Assembly: GCF_048569485.1 (NCBI RefSeq)
Contig: NC_134355.1
Span: forward strand, 661,048,215 to 661,112,214
Length of the DNA: 64,000 bases
Reading direction: 5' to 3'
From: Anomaloglossus baeobatrachus
Taxonomy: Eukaryota > Chordata > Amphibia > Anura > Aromobatidae
Shown: positions 53,967 to 64,000 of the stretch, in pieces
How the letters are laid out: the number at the start of each line of letters is the position of its first letter
How positions within the stretch are numbered: the first letter of the stretch is position 1
Position numbers and translations under genes: made by a program
The notes under the pieces: generated by a model
What the model saw: only the letters and a program-made list of their open reading frames with translations
What the model was told of the DNA's origin: nothing
Database searches by the model: none

Positions 53967-54546
53967 GAAGGGCTGTGTGTGTTTGTGTGTGAAGCAGAGC
54001 TGTGTGTGTGTGTGTGTGTGTGTGTGTGAAGCAGAGCTGTGTGTGTGTGTGTGTGTGAGAAGCAGAGCTGTATGTGTGTGAGAAGCAGAGTTGTGTGTGT
54101 GTGAAGCAGAGGTGTGTGTGTGTGAAGCAGAGCTGTGTGTGTGTGTGTGTGAAGCAGAGCTGTGTGTGAGAAGCAGAGTCGTGTGTGTGTGAAGCAGAGC
54201 TGTGTGTGTGAAGCAGAGCTGTGTGTGTGTGTGAAGCAGAGCTGTGTGTGTGTGTGAAGCAGAGCTGTGTGTGTGTGTGTGTGAAGCAGAGCTGTGTGTG
54301 TGTGTGTGAGAAGCAGAGCTGTGTGTATGTGTGTGAGAAGCAGAGCTGTGTGTATGTGTGTGAGAAGCAGAGCTGTGTGTGTGTGAGAAGCAGAGCTGTG
54401 TGTATGTGTGTGAGAAGCAGAGCTGTGTGTATGTGTGTGTGTGTGAGAGAAGCAGAGCTGTGTGTGTGTGTGTGTGAAGCAGAGCTGTGTGTGTGTGTGT
54501 GTGTGTGAAGCAGAGCTGTGTGTGTGTGTGTGTGTGTGAAGCAGAG

Positions 54547-54579
<33 letters not shown>

Positions 54580-54848
54580 GCAGAGCTGTGTGTGAGAAGC
54601 AGAGCTGTGTGTGTAGCAGAGTTGTGTGTGTGTGTGAAGCAGAGCTGTGTGTGTGTGAAGCAGAGCTGTGTGTGTGTGAAGCAGAGCTGTGTGTGTGTGA
54701 AGCAGAGCTGTGTGTGTGTGAATCAGAGCTGTGTGTGTGTGAATCAGAGCTGTGTGTGTGTGTGTGTGAATCAGAGCTGTGTGCGTGTGAAGCAGAGTTG
54801 TGTGTGAAGCAGAGTTGTGTGTGAAGCAGAGTTGTGTGTGAAGCAGGG

Positions 54849-54891
<43 letters not shown>

Positions 54892-54973
54892 GCAGAGCTG
54901 GTGTGTGTGAAGCAGAGGTGTGTGTGTGTGTGTGTGTAGAAGGGCTGTGTGTTTGTGTGTCTGTGAAGCAGAG

Positions 54974-55022
<49 letters not shown>

Positions 55023-55846
55023 AAGCAGAGCTGTGTGTGTGAGAAGTAGAGTTGTGTGTGTGTGAAGCAGAGGTGTGTGTGTGAAGCAGAGCTTTGCGTG
55101 TGTGTGAAGCAGAGCTGTGTGTGTGTGTGTGTGTGTGTGTGTGAAGCAGAGCTGTGTGTGTGTGTGTGAAGCAGAGCTGTGTGTATGTGAGAAGCAGAGC
55201 TGTGTGTGAGAAGCAGAGTTGTGTGTGTGAAGCAGGGCTGTGTGTGTGAAGCAGGGCTGTGTGTGTGTGTGAGAGAAGCACAGCTGTGTGTGAGAAGCAG
55301 AGCTGTGTGTGAGAAGCAGAGTTGTGTGTGTGAAGCAGAGCTGGTGTGTGTGTGTGTGAAGCAGAGCTGGTGTGTGTGTGAAGCAGAGCTGTGTGTGTGT
55401 GTGTGTGTGAAGCAGAGCTGTGTGTGTGTGTGTGTGTGTGAAGCAGAGCTGTGTGTGTGTGTGTGTGTGTAGCAGAGCTGTGTGTGTGTGAGAATCAGAG
55501 CTGTATGTGTGAGAAGCAGAGCTGTATGTGTGAGAAGCAGAGCTGTGTGTGTAGCAGAGCTGTGTGTGTGTGTGTGTGTGTGTGTGTGAAGCAGAGCTGT
55601 GTGTGAAGCAGAGCTGTGTGTGAGTGTGTGAAGCAGAGTTGTGTGTGAGTGTGTGAAGCAGGGCTGTGTGTGAAGCAGAGCTGTGTGTGTGAAGCAGAGC
55701 TGTGTGTGTGTGAAGCAGAGCTGTGTGTGTGTGAAGCAGAGCTGTGTGTGTGAAGCAGAGCTGTGTGTGTGTGAAGCAGAGCTGTGTGTGTGTGAAGCAG
55801 AGTTGTGTGTGTGTGAAGCAGGGCTGTGTGTGTGTGTGAAGCAAGG

Positions 55847-55880
<34 letters not shown>

Positions 55881-56342
55881 AGCAGAGCTGTGTGTGAGAA
55901 GCAGAGCTGTGTGTGAGAAGCAGAGCTGTGTATGTAGCAGAGCTGTGTGTGTGAAGCAGAGTTGTGTGTGTGAAGAAGAGCGTGTGTGTGTGTGTGTGTG
56001 TGTGAAGAAGGGCTGTGTGTGTGTGTGAGAAGCAGAGCTGTGTGTGTAGCAGAGTTGTGTGTGAAGCAGCTGTGTATGTAGCAGAGCTGTGTGTGTGAAG
56101 CAGAGTTGTGTGTGTGTGTGAAGCAGAGCTGTGTGTGTGTGTGTGTGTGTGTGTGAAGAAGGGCTGTGTGTGTTTGTGTGTGAAGCAGAGCTGTGTGTGT
56201 GTGTGTGTGTGTGTGTGAAGCAGAGCTGTGTGTGTGTGTGAGAAGCAGAGCTGTATATGTGTGTGAGAAGCAGAGTTGTGTGTGTGTGAAGCAGAGGTGT
56301 GTGTGTGTGAAGCAGAGCTGTGTGTGTGTGAGAGAAGCAGAG

Positions 56343-56375
<33 letters not shown>

Positions 56376-57209
56376 GCAGAGCTGTGTGTGAGAAGCAGAG
56401 CTGTGTGTGTGAAGCAGAGCTGTGTGTGTGTGTGTGAAGCAGAGCTGTGTGTGTGTGTGTGAAGCAGAGCTGTGTGTGTGTGTGTGTGTGTGAGAAGCAG
56501 AGCTGTGTGTATGTGTGTGAGAAGCAGAGCTGTGTGTATGTGTGTGAGAAGCAGAGCTGTGTGTGTGTGAGAAGCAGAGCTGTGTGTATGTGTGTGAGAA
56601 GCAGAGCTGTGTGTATGTGTGTGTGTGTGAGTGTGAGAGAAGCAGAGCTGTGTGTGTGTGTGTGAAGCAGAGCTGTGTGTGTGTGTGTGTGTGTGTGAAG
56701 CAGAGCTGTGTGTGTGTGAGAAGCAGAGCTGTGTGTGTAGCAGAGTTGTGTGTGTGTGTGAAGCAGAGCTGTGTGTGTGTGTGTGAAGCAGAGCTGTGTG
56801 TGTGTGTGTGTGAAGCAGAGCTGTGTGTGTGTGTGAAGCAGAGCTGTGTGTGTGTGAGAAGCAGAGCTGTGTGTGTGTGAGAAGCAGAGCTGTGTGTGTG
56901 TGAAGCAGAGCTGTGTGTGTGTGTGAAGCAGAGCTGTGTGTGTGTGTGTGTGAAGCAGAGCTGTGTGTGTGTGTGTGAGAAGAAGAGCTGTGTGTATGTG
57001 TGTGAGAAGCAGAGCTGTGTGTATGTGTGTGAGAAGCAGAGCTGTGTGTGTGTGAGAAGCAGAGCTGTGTGTATGTGTGTGAGAAGCAGAGCTGTGTGTG
57101 TGTGAGAAGCAGAGCTGTGTGTATGTGTGTGAGAAGCAGAGCTGTGTGTATGTGTGTGTGTGTGAGTGTGAGAGAAGCAGAGCTGTGTGTGTGTGTGTGT
57201 GAAGCAGAG

Positions 57210-57244
<35 letters not shown>

Positions 57245-57737
57245 GCAGAGCTGTGTGTGTGTGTGTGTGTGTGTGTGAAGCAGAGCTGTGTGTGTGTGAG
57301 AAGCAGAGCTGTGTGTGTAGCAGAGTTGTGTGTGTGTGTGAAGCAGAGCTGTGTGTGTGTGTGTGAAGCAGAGCTGTGTGTGTGTGTGTGTGAAGCAGAG
57401 CTGTGTGTGTGTGTGAAGCAGAGCTGTGTGTGTGTGTGAAGCAGAGCTGTGTGTGTGTGTGAAGCAGAGCTGTGTGTGTGTGTGAAGCAGAGCTGTGTGT
57501 GTGTGTGAGAAGCAGAGCTGTGTGTGTGTGTGTGTGTGTGTGAGAAGCAGAGCTGTGTGTGTGTGAAGCAGAGCTGTGTATGTAGCAGAGCTGTGTGTGT
57601 GAAGCAGAGTTGTGTGTGAAGCAGGGCTGTGTGTGTGTGTGTGAAGCAGAGCTGTGTGTGAAGCAGAGCTGGTGTGTGTGAAGCAGAGCTGGTGTGTGTG
57701 AAGCAGGGCTGTGTGTGTTTGTGTGTGTGAAGCAGAG

Positions 57738-57770
<33 letters not shown>

Positions 57771-58753
57771 AAGCAGAGCTGTGTGTGTGAAGCAGGGCTG
57801 TGTGTGTGAAGCAGGGCTGTGTGTGTGAAGCAGGGCTGTGTGTTTGAAGCAGGGCTGTGTGTGTGAAGCAGGGCTGTGTGTGTGAAGCAGGGCTGTGTGT
57901 GTGAAGCAGGGCTGTGTGTGTGTGAAGCAGAGCTGTGGGTGTGTGTGTGTGTGAAGCAGAGCTGTGTGTGTATGTGAGAAGCAGAGCTGTGTGTGAGAAG
58001 CAGAGTTGTGTGTGTGTGTGAAGCAGGGCTGTGTGTGAAGCAGGGCTGTGTGTGTGTGAAGCAGAGCTGTGTGTGTGAAGCAGAGTTGTGTGTGTGAAGC
58101 AGGGCTGTGTGTGTGTGTGTGTGAGAGAAGCACAGCTGTGTGTGTGAGAAGCAGAGCTGTGTGTGAGAAGCAGAGCTGTGTGTGAGAAGCAGAGCTGTGT
58201 GTGTGAAGCAGAGCTGGTGTGTGTGTGTGTGTGTGTGTGTGAAGAGCTGTGTGTGTGTGTGTGTGTGTGTGAAGCAGAGCTGTGTGTGTGTGTGTGTGTG
58301 TGTGAAGCAGAGCTGTGTGTGTGTGAAGCAGAGCTGGTGTGTGTGTGTGTGTGTGTGAAGAAGGGCTGTGTGTGTGTGTGTGTATGTGAAGCAGAGCTGT
58401 GTGTGTGTGTGTGTGTGAAGCACAGCTGTGTATGTGTGAGAATCAGAGCTGTATGTGTGAGAAGCAGAGCTGTATGTGTGAGAAGCAGAGCTGTGTGTGT
58501 AGCAGAGCTGTGTGTGTGAAGCAGAGCTGTGTGTGAAGCAGAGCTGTGTGTGAGTGTGTGAAGCAGAGTTGTGTGTGAGTGTGTGAAGCAGGGCTGTGTG
58601 TGAGTGTGTGAAGCAGGGCTGTGTGTGTGTGAAGCAGAGCTGTGTGTGTGAAGCAGAGCTGTGTGTGTGAAGCAGAGCTGTGTGTGTGAAGCAGAGCTAG
58701 TGTGTGTGTGTGTGTGTGTGAAGAAGAGCTGTGTGTGTGTGTGTGAAGCAGAG

Positions 58754-58792
<39 letters not shown>

Positions 58793-59019
58793 GCAGATCT
58801 GTGTGTGTGTGAAGCAGAGCTGGTGTGTGTGTGTGTGTGTGTGTGTGTGAAGAAGGGCTGTGTGTGTGTGTGTGAGAGAAGCACAGCTGTGTGTGTGAGA
58901 AGCAGAGCTGTGTGTGAGAAGCAGAGCTGTGTGTGTGAAGCAGAGTTGTGTGTGTGAAGCAGAGCTGGTGTGTGTGTGTGTGTGAAGAAGAGCTGTGTGT
59001 GTGTGTGTGTGAAGCAGAG

Positions 59020-59052
<33 letters not shown>

Positions 59053-59081
59053 GCAGAGCTGTGTGTGTGTGAAGCAGAGCT

Positions 59082-59115
<34 letters not shown>

Positions 59116-59255
59116 GAAGGGCTGTGTGTGTGTATGTGAAGCAGAGCTGTGTGTGTGTGTGTGTGAAGCAGAGCTGTGTATGTGTGAGAATCAGAGCTGT
59201 ATGTGTGAGAATCAGAGCTGTATGTGTGAGAAGCAGAGCTGTGTGTGTAGCAGAG

Positions 59256-59298
<43 letters not shown>

Positions 59299-59660
59299 GC
59301 AGAGCTGTGTGTGAAGCAGAGCTGTGTGTGAGTGTGTGAAGCAGAGTTGTGTGTGAGTGTGTGAAGCAGGGCTGTGTGTGAGTGTGTGAAGCAGGGCTGT
59401 GTGTGTGTGTGTGTGAAGCAGAGCTGTGTGTGTGTGTGAAGCAGAGCTGTGTGTGTGTGTGTGTGTGTGTGAGAAATAGAGCTGTGTGTGTGAAGCAGGG
59501 CTGTGTGTGTGAAGCAGGGCTGTGTGTGGGAAGCAGGGCTGTGTGTGGGAAGCAGGGCTGTGTGTGGGAAGCAGGGCTGTGTGTGTGGGAAGCAGAGCTG
59601 TGTGTGTGGGAAGCAGAGCTGTGTGTGTGTGAAGCAGGGCTGTGTGTGTGTGAAGCAGGG

Positions 59661-59697
<37 letters not shown>

Positions 59698-59869
59698 GCA
59701 GGGCTGTGTGTGTATGTGAGAGAAGCACAGCTGTGTGTGTGTGAGAAGCAGAGCTGTGTGTGAGAAGCAGAGCTGTGTGTGAGAAGCAAAGCTGTGTGTG
59801 AGAAGCAAAGCTGTGTGTGAGAAGCAGAGTTGTGTGTGTGAAGCAGAGTTGTGTGTGTGAAGCAGAGCT

Positions 59870-59903
<34 letters not shown>

Positions 59904-60018
59904 GAAGGGTTGTGTGTGTGTGTGTGTGTAGCAGAGCTGTGTGTGTGTGAGAATCAGAGCTGTGTGAGAAGCAGAGCTGTGTGTGTAGCAGAGCTGTGTG
60001 TGTGTGTGTGAAGCAGAG

Positions 60019-60051
<33 letters not shown>

Positions 60052-60164
60052 GCAGAGCTGTGTATGTGTGAGAATCAGAGCTGTGTGTGTGTAGCAGAGC
60101 TGTGTGTGTGAAGCAGAGTTGTGTGTGTGAAGCAAGGCTGTGTGTGTGTGTGTGTGAAGCAAGG

Positions 60165-60203
<39 letters not shown>

Positions 60204-60885
60204 GCAGAGCTGTGTGTGTGAAGCAGAGCTGTGTGTGTGTGTGTGTGTGTGAAGCAGAGCTGTGTGTGTGTGTGAAGCAGAGCTGGTGTGTGTGAAGCAG
60301 AGGTGTGTGTGTGTGAGAAGCAGAGTTGTGTGTGTGTGAAGCAGAGGTGTGTGTGTGTGAAGCAGGGCTGTGTGTGAGAAGCAGAGTTGTGTGTGAGAAG
60401 CAGAGCTGGTGTGTGTGTGTGTGTGAAGCAGAGCTATGTGTGTGTGTGTGTGTGTAGCAGAGCTGTGTGTGTGTGAGAATCAGAGCTGTATGTGTGAGAA
60501 TCAGAGCTGTATGTGTGAGAAGCAGAGCTGTATGTGTGAGAAGCAGAGCTGTGTGTGTAGCAGAGCTGTGTGTGTGTGTGTGTGTGTGTGTGTGAAGCAG
60601 AGCTGTGTGTGAAGCAGAGCTGTGTGTGAGTGTGTGAAGCAGAGTTGTGTGTGAGTGTGTGAAGCAGGGCTGTGTGTGAGTGTGTGAAGCAGGGCTGTGT
60701 GTGTGAAGCAGAGCTGTGTGTGTGTGAAGCAGAGCTGTGTGTGTGTGAAGCAGAGCTGTGTGTGTGTGTGTGTGTGTGTGTGTGAAGCAGAGCTGTGTGT
60801 GTGAAGCAGGGCTGTGTGTGAAGCAGGGCTGTGTGTGTAAAGCAGGGCTGTGTGTGTAAAGCAGGGCTGTGTGTGTGAAGCAAGG

Positions 60886-60919
<34 letters not shown>

Positions 60920-61282
60920 AGCAGAGCTGTGTGTGAGAAGCAGAGCTGTGTGTGAGAAGCAGAGCTGTGTATGTAGTAGAGCTGTGTGTGTGTGAAGCAG
61001 AGCTGTGTGTGAAGAAGAGTGTGTGTGTGTGTGTGAAGCAGGGCTGTGTGTATGTGAGAGAAGCACAGCTGTGTGTGTGTGAGAAGCAGAGCTGTGTGTG
61101 AGAAGCAAAGCTGTGTGTGAGAAGCAGAGCTGTGTGTGAGAAGCAGAGTTGGTGTGTGTGAAGCAGAGCTGGTGTGTGTGAAGCAGAGCTGGTGTGTGTG
61201 AAGCAGAGCTGGTGTGTGTGAAGCAGAGCTGGTGTGTGTGTGTGTGAAGCAGAGCTGGTGTGTTTGTGTGTGAAGCAGAGCT

Positions 61283-61316
<34 letters not shown>

Positions 61317-61349
61317 GAAGGGTTGTGTGTGTGTTTGTGTGAAGCAGAG

Positions 61350-61389
<40 letters not shown>

Positions 61390-61591
61390 CAGAGCTGTGT
61401 GTGTGTGTGTGAGAATCAGAGCTGTATGTGTGAGAAGCAGAGCTGTGTGTGTAGCAGAGCTGTGTGTGTGTGTGAAGCAGAGCTGTGTGTGTGTGTGTGT
61501 GTGTGAAGCAGGGCTGTGTGTGTGTGAAGCAGAGCTGTGTGTGTAGCAGAGCTGTGTGTGTGAAGCAGAGTTGTGTGTGTGTGAAGCAAGG

Positions 61592-61629
<38 letters not shown>

Positions 61630-61636
61630 AGCAAGG

Positions 61637-61669
<33 letters not shown>

Positions 61670-61876
61670 GCAGAGCTGTGTGTGTGAAGCAGAGCTTTGC
61701 GTGTGTGTGAAGCAGAGCTGTGTGTGTGTGTGTGTGAAGCAGAGCTGTGTGTGTGTGTGTGAAGCAGAGCTGTGTGCGTGTGTGAAGCAGAGCTGTGTGC
61801 GTGTGAAGCAGAGCTGTGTGCGTGTGAAGCAGAGCTGTGTGCGTGTGAAGCAGAGCTGTGTGCGTGTGAATCAGAG

Positions 61877-61911
<35 letters not shown>

Positions 61912-62114
61912 GCAGAGCTGTGTGTGTGTGTGAAGCAGAGCTGGTGTGTGTGAAGCAGGGCTGTGTGTGTTTGTGTGTGTGAAGCAGAGCTGTGTGTGTG
62001 TGTGTGTGTGTGAGAAGCAGAGCTTTGCGTGTGTGTGAAGCAGAGGTGTGTGTGTGAAGCAGAGATTTGCGTGTGTGTGAAGCAGAGCTGTGTGTGTGTG
62101 TGTGAGAAGCAGAG

Positions 62115-62155
<41 letters not shown>

Positions 62156-62703
62156 GCAGAGCTGTGTGTATGTGAGAAGCAGAGCTGTGTGTGAGAAGCC
62201 GAGTTGTGTGTGTGTGTGTGAAGCAGGGCTGTGTGTGTGAAGCAGGGCTGTGTGTGTGAAGCAGGGCTGTGTGTGTGAAGCAGGGCTGTGTGTGTGTGAA
62301 GCAGGGCTGTGTGTGTGTGAAGCAGAGTTGTGTGTGTGAAGCAGGGCTGTGTGTGTGTGTGTGTGAGAGAAGCACAGCTGTGTGTGTGAGAAGCAGAGCT
62401 GTGTGTGAAGCAGAGTTGTGTGTGTGAAGCAGAGCTGTGTGTGTGTGTGTGTGAAGAAGAGCTGTGTGTGTGTGTGCGTGTGAAGCAGAGCTGTGTGTGT
62501 GTGTGTGTGTGTGTGTGTGAAGCAGAGCTGTGTGTGTGTGTGTGTGTGAAGCAGAGCTGTGTGTGTGTGTGTAGCAGAGCTGTGTGTGTGTGAGAATCAG
62601 AGCTGTATGTGTGAGAAGCAGAGCTGTATGTGTGAGAATCAGAGCTGTATGTGTGAGAAGCAGAGCTGTATGTGTGAGAAGCAGAGCTGTGTGTGTAACA
62701 GAG

Positions 62704-62740
<37 letters not shown>

Positions 62741-62985
62741 GCAGAGCTGTGTGTGAAGCAGAGCTGTGTGTGAGTGTGTGAAGCAGAGTTGTGTGTGAGT
62801 GTGTGAAGCAGGGCTGTGTGTGTGTGTGTGAAGCAGAGCTGTGTGTGTGAAGCAGAGCTGTGTGTGTGAAGCAGAGCTGTGTGTGTGTGAAGCAGAGCTG
62901 TGTGTGTGTAGCAGAGTTGTGTGTGTGTGAAGCAGGGCTGTGTGTGTGTGTGTGAAGCAAGGCTGTGTGTGTGTGTGAAGCAAGG

Positions 62986-63041
<56 letters not shown>

Positions 63042-63495
63042 AGCAGAGCTGTGTGTGAGAAGCAGAGCTGTGTGTGAGAAGCAGAGCTGTGTGTGAGAAG
63101 CAGAGCTGTGTATGTAGTAGAGCTGTGTGTGTGTGAAGCAGAGCTGTGTGTGAAGAAGAGCGTGTGTGTGTGTGTGTGTGTGTGAAGAAGGGCTGTGTGT
63201 GTGTGTGTGAGAAGCAGAGCTGTGTGTGTAGCAGAGTTGTGTGTGAAGCAGCTGTGTATGTAGCAGAGCTGTGTGTGTGAAGCAGAGTTGTGTGTGTGTG
63301 TGAAGCAGAGCTGTGTGTGTGTGTGTGTGTGTGTGTGAAGAAGGGCTGTGTGTGTTTGTGTGTGAAGCAGAGCTGTGTGTGTGTGTGTGTGTGTGTGAGA
63401 AGCAGAGCTGTATATGTGTGTGAGAAGCAGAGTTGTGTGTGTGTGAAGCAGAGGTGTGTGAAGCAGAGCTGTGTGTGTGTGTGAGAGAAGCAGAG

Positions 63496-63540
<45 letters not shown>

Positions 63541-63708
63541 GCAGAGCTGTGTGTGTGAGAAGCAGAGCTGTGTGTGAGAAGCAGAGCTGTGTGTGTTTGA
63601 AGCAGAGCTGTGTGTGTGTGTGTGTGTGTGAGAAGCAGAGCTGTGTGTATGTGTGTGTGTGTGTGTGTGTGAGAGAAGCAGAGCTGTGTGTGTGTGTGTG
63701 AAGCAGAG

Positions 63709-63741
<33 letters not shown>

Positions 63742-64000
63742 GCAGAGCTGTGTGTGTGTGTGTGTGTGAGAAGCAGAGCTGTGTGTATGTGTGTGTGTGT
63801 GTGTGTGTGAGAGAAGCAGAGCTGTGTGTGTGTGTGTGTGTGTGAAGCAGAGCTGTGTGTGTGTGTGTGTGAAGCAGAGCTGTGTGTGTGTGTGTGTGTG
63901 TGTGTGAAGCAGAGCTGTGTGTGTGTGTGAAGCAGAGCTGTGTGTGTGTATATGAAGCAGAGCTGTGTGTGTGTATATGAAGCAGAGCTGTGTGTGTGTG
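49465..64000. repeat. Minisatellite of at least 14.5 kb, (TG)n-GAAGCAGAGC
   Basis: The unit is GAAGCAGAGC or GAAGCAGGGC plus a variable TG run (about 18-60 bases in all). Variants include GAAGAAGGGC, GTAGCAGAGC, GAGAAGCACAGC and GTGTGGGAAGCAGG. Marker variants recur in blocks of about 0.8-3 kb, giving a higher-order structure. It runs off the right edge. Open frames of up to 1646 codons across it are by-products of a repeat with few stop codons. It lies in CYP2 intron 4, where the transcript would read as CA-rich. Confidence 0.96.

Noticed and set aside
49323-62983. Open frames of 200-1646 codons on the minus strand, rich in His, Thr, Ser and Leu
   Set aside because: They are translations of the CA-type strand of the minisatellite, occur in all three frames and follow its unit exactly. 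There is no start context or non-repeat sequence.
49465-64000. CRISPR array
   Set aside because: Units are short, variable and nearly all repeat, with no unique spacers of constant length, and the setting is a vertebrate intron.
48398-64000. CYP2 exon 4 inside the window
   Set aside because: No sequence in the only non-repeat part (48398-49258) encodes the expected C-helix to F-helix region, and the rest is repeat.

Overview
The window looks like nuclear DNA from a vertebrate with a transposon-rich genome, most likely a frog. The evidence is the split exons of a CYP2-family cytochrome P450 and the mix of elements: BEL/Pao, T2/Kolobok-type and Harbinger-type MITEs, hAT elements with BED zinc fingers, a Tc1 fossil and a Helitron. 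The species call is an inference from this mix.

The only host gene recognised is a CYP2 (CYP2K-like) gene on the minus strand. Five coding exons are in the window: exon 9 at 10788-10966, exon 8 at 18669-18810, exon 7 at 19846-20030, exon 6 at 25366-25507 and exon 5 at 48221-48397. Their lengths, phases and splice sites fit the CYP2 gene plan, and all catalytic motifs expected in them are present. Exons 1-4 should lie beyond the right edge. The rest of the window is intron or 3' flank filled with mobile elements.

Layout from left to right. 1-7439: a BEL/Pao LTR retrotransposon that looks whole within the window, with one 2117-codon frame. 7468-8499: a long TA/CA microsatellite and a Harbinger-type MITE. 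9144-10355: a small MITE and a 998-bp near-perfect palindrome with TTAA flanks. Intron 8 (10967-18668): an hAT-type fragment, a Tc1 fossil, a 5-kb truncated hAT copy and a Harbinger-type MITE fragment. Intron 6 (20031-25365): an hAT MITE with an exact 8-bp duplication, a small Helitron, a Harbinger-type MITE, a 1.26-kb TTAA element and a solo LTR.

Intron 5 (25508-48220, 22.7 kb) is a nest of insertions. A MITE is split by a non-autonomous LTR element on the minus strand whose internal region encodes a cold-shock-domain protein, and one LTR of that element holds a solo LTR of another family. Next comes a TIR element (31469-37458) that holds LTR remnants and a second 2.1-kb element. Last is a 9958-bp hAT element (37886-47843) flanked by the exact 8-bp duplication GTTAACAG and carrying three tandem transposase-derived segments.

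Intron 4 holds an LTR fragment (49259-49464) that runs straight into a minisatellite of at least 14.5 kb, (TG)n plus GAAGCAGAGC, which continues past the window edge. Its very long open frames are artefacts of the repeat.

The two best candidates for something undescribed are the LTR element with a cold-shock domain and the 10-kb multi-transposase hAT.
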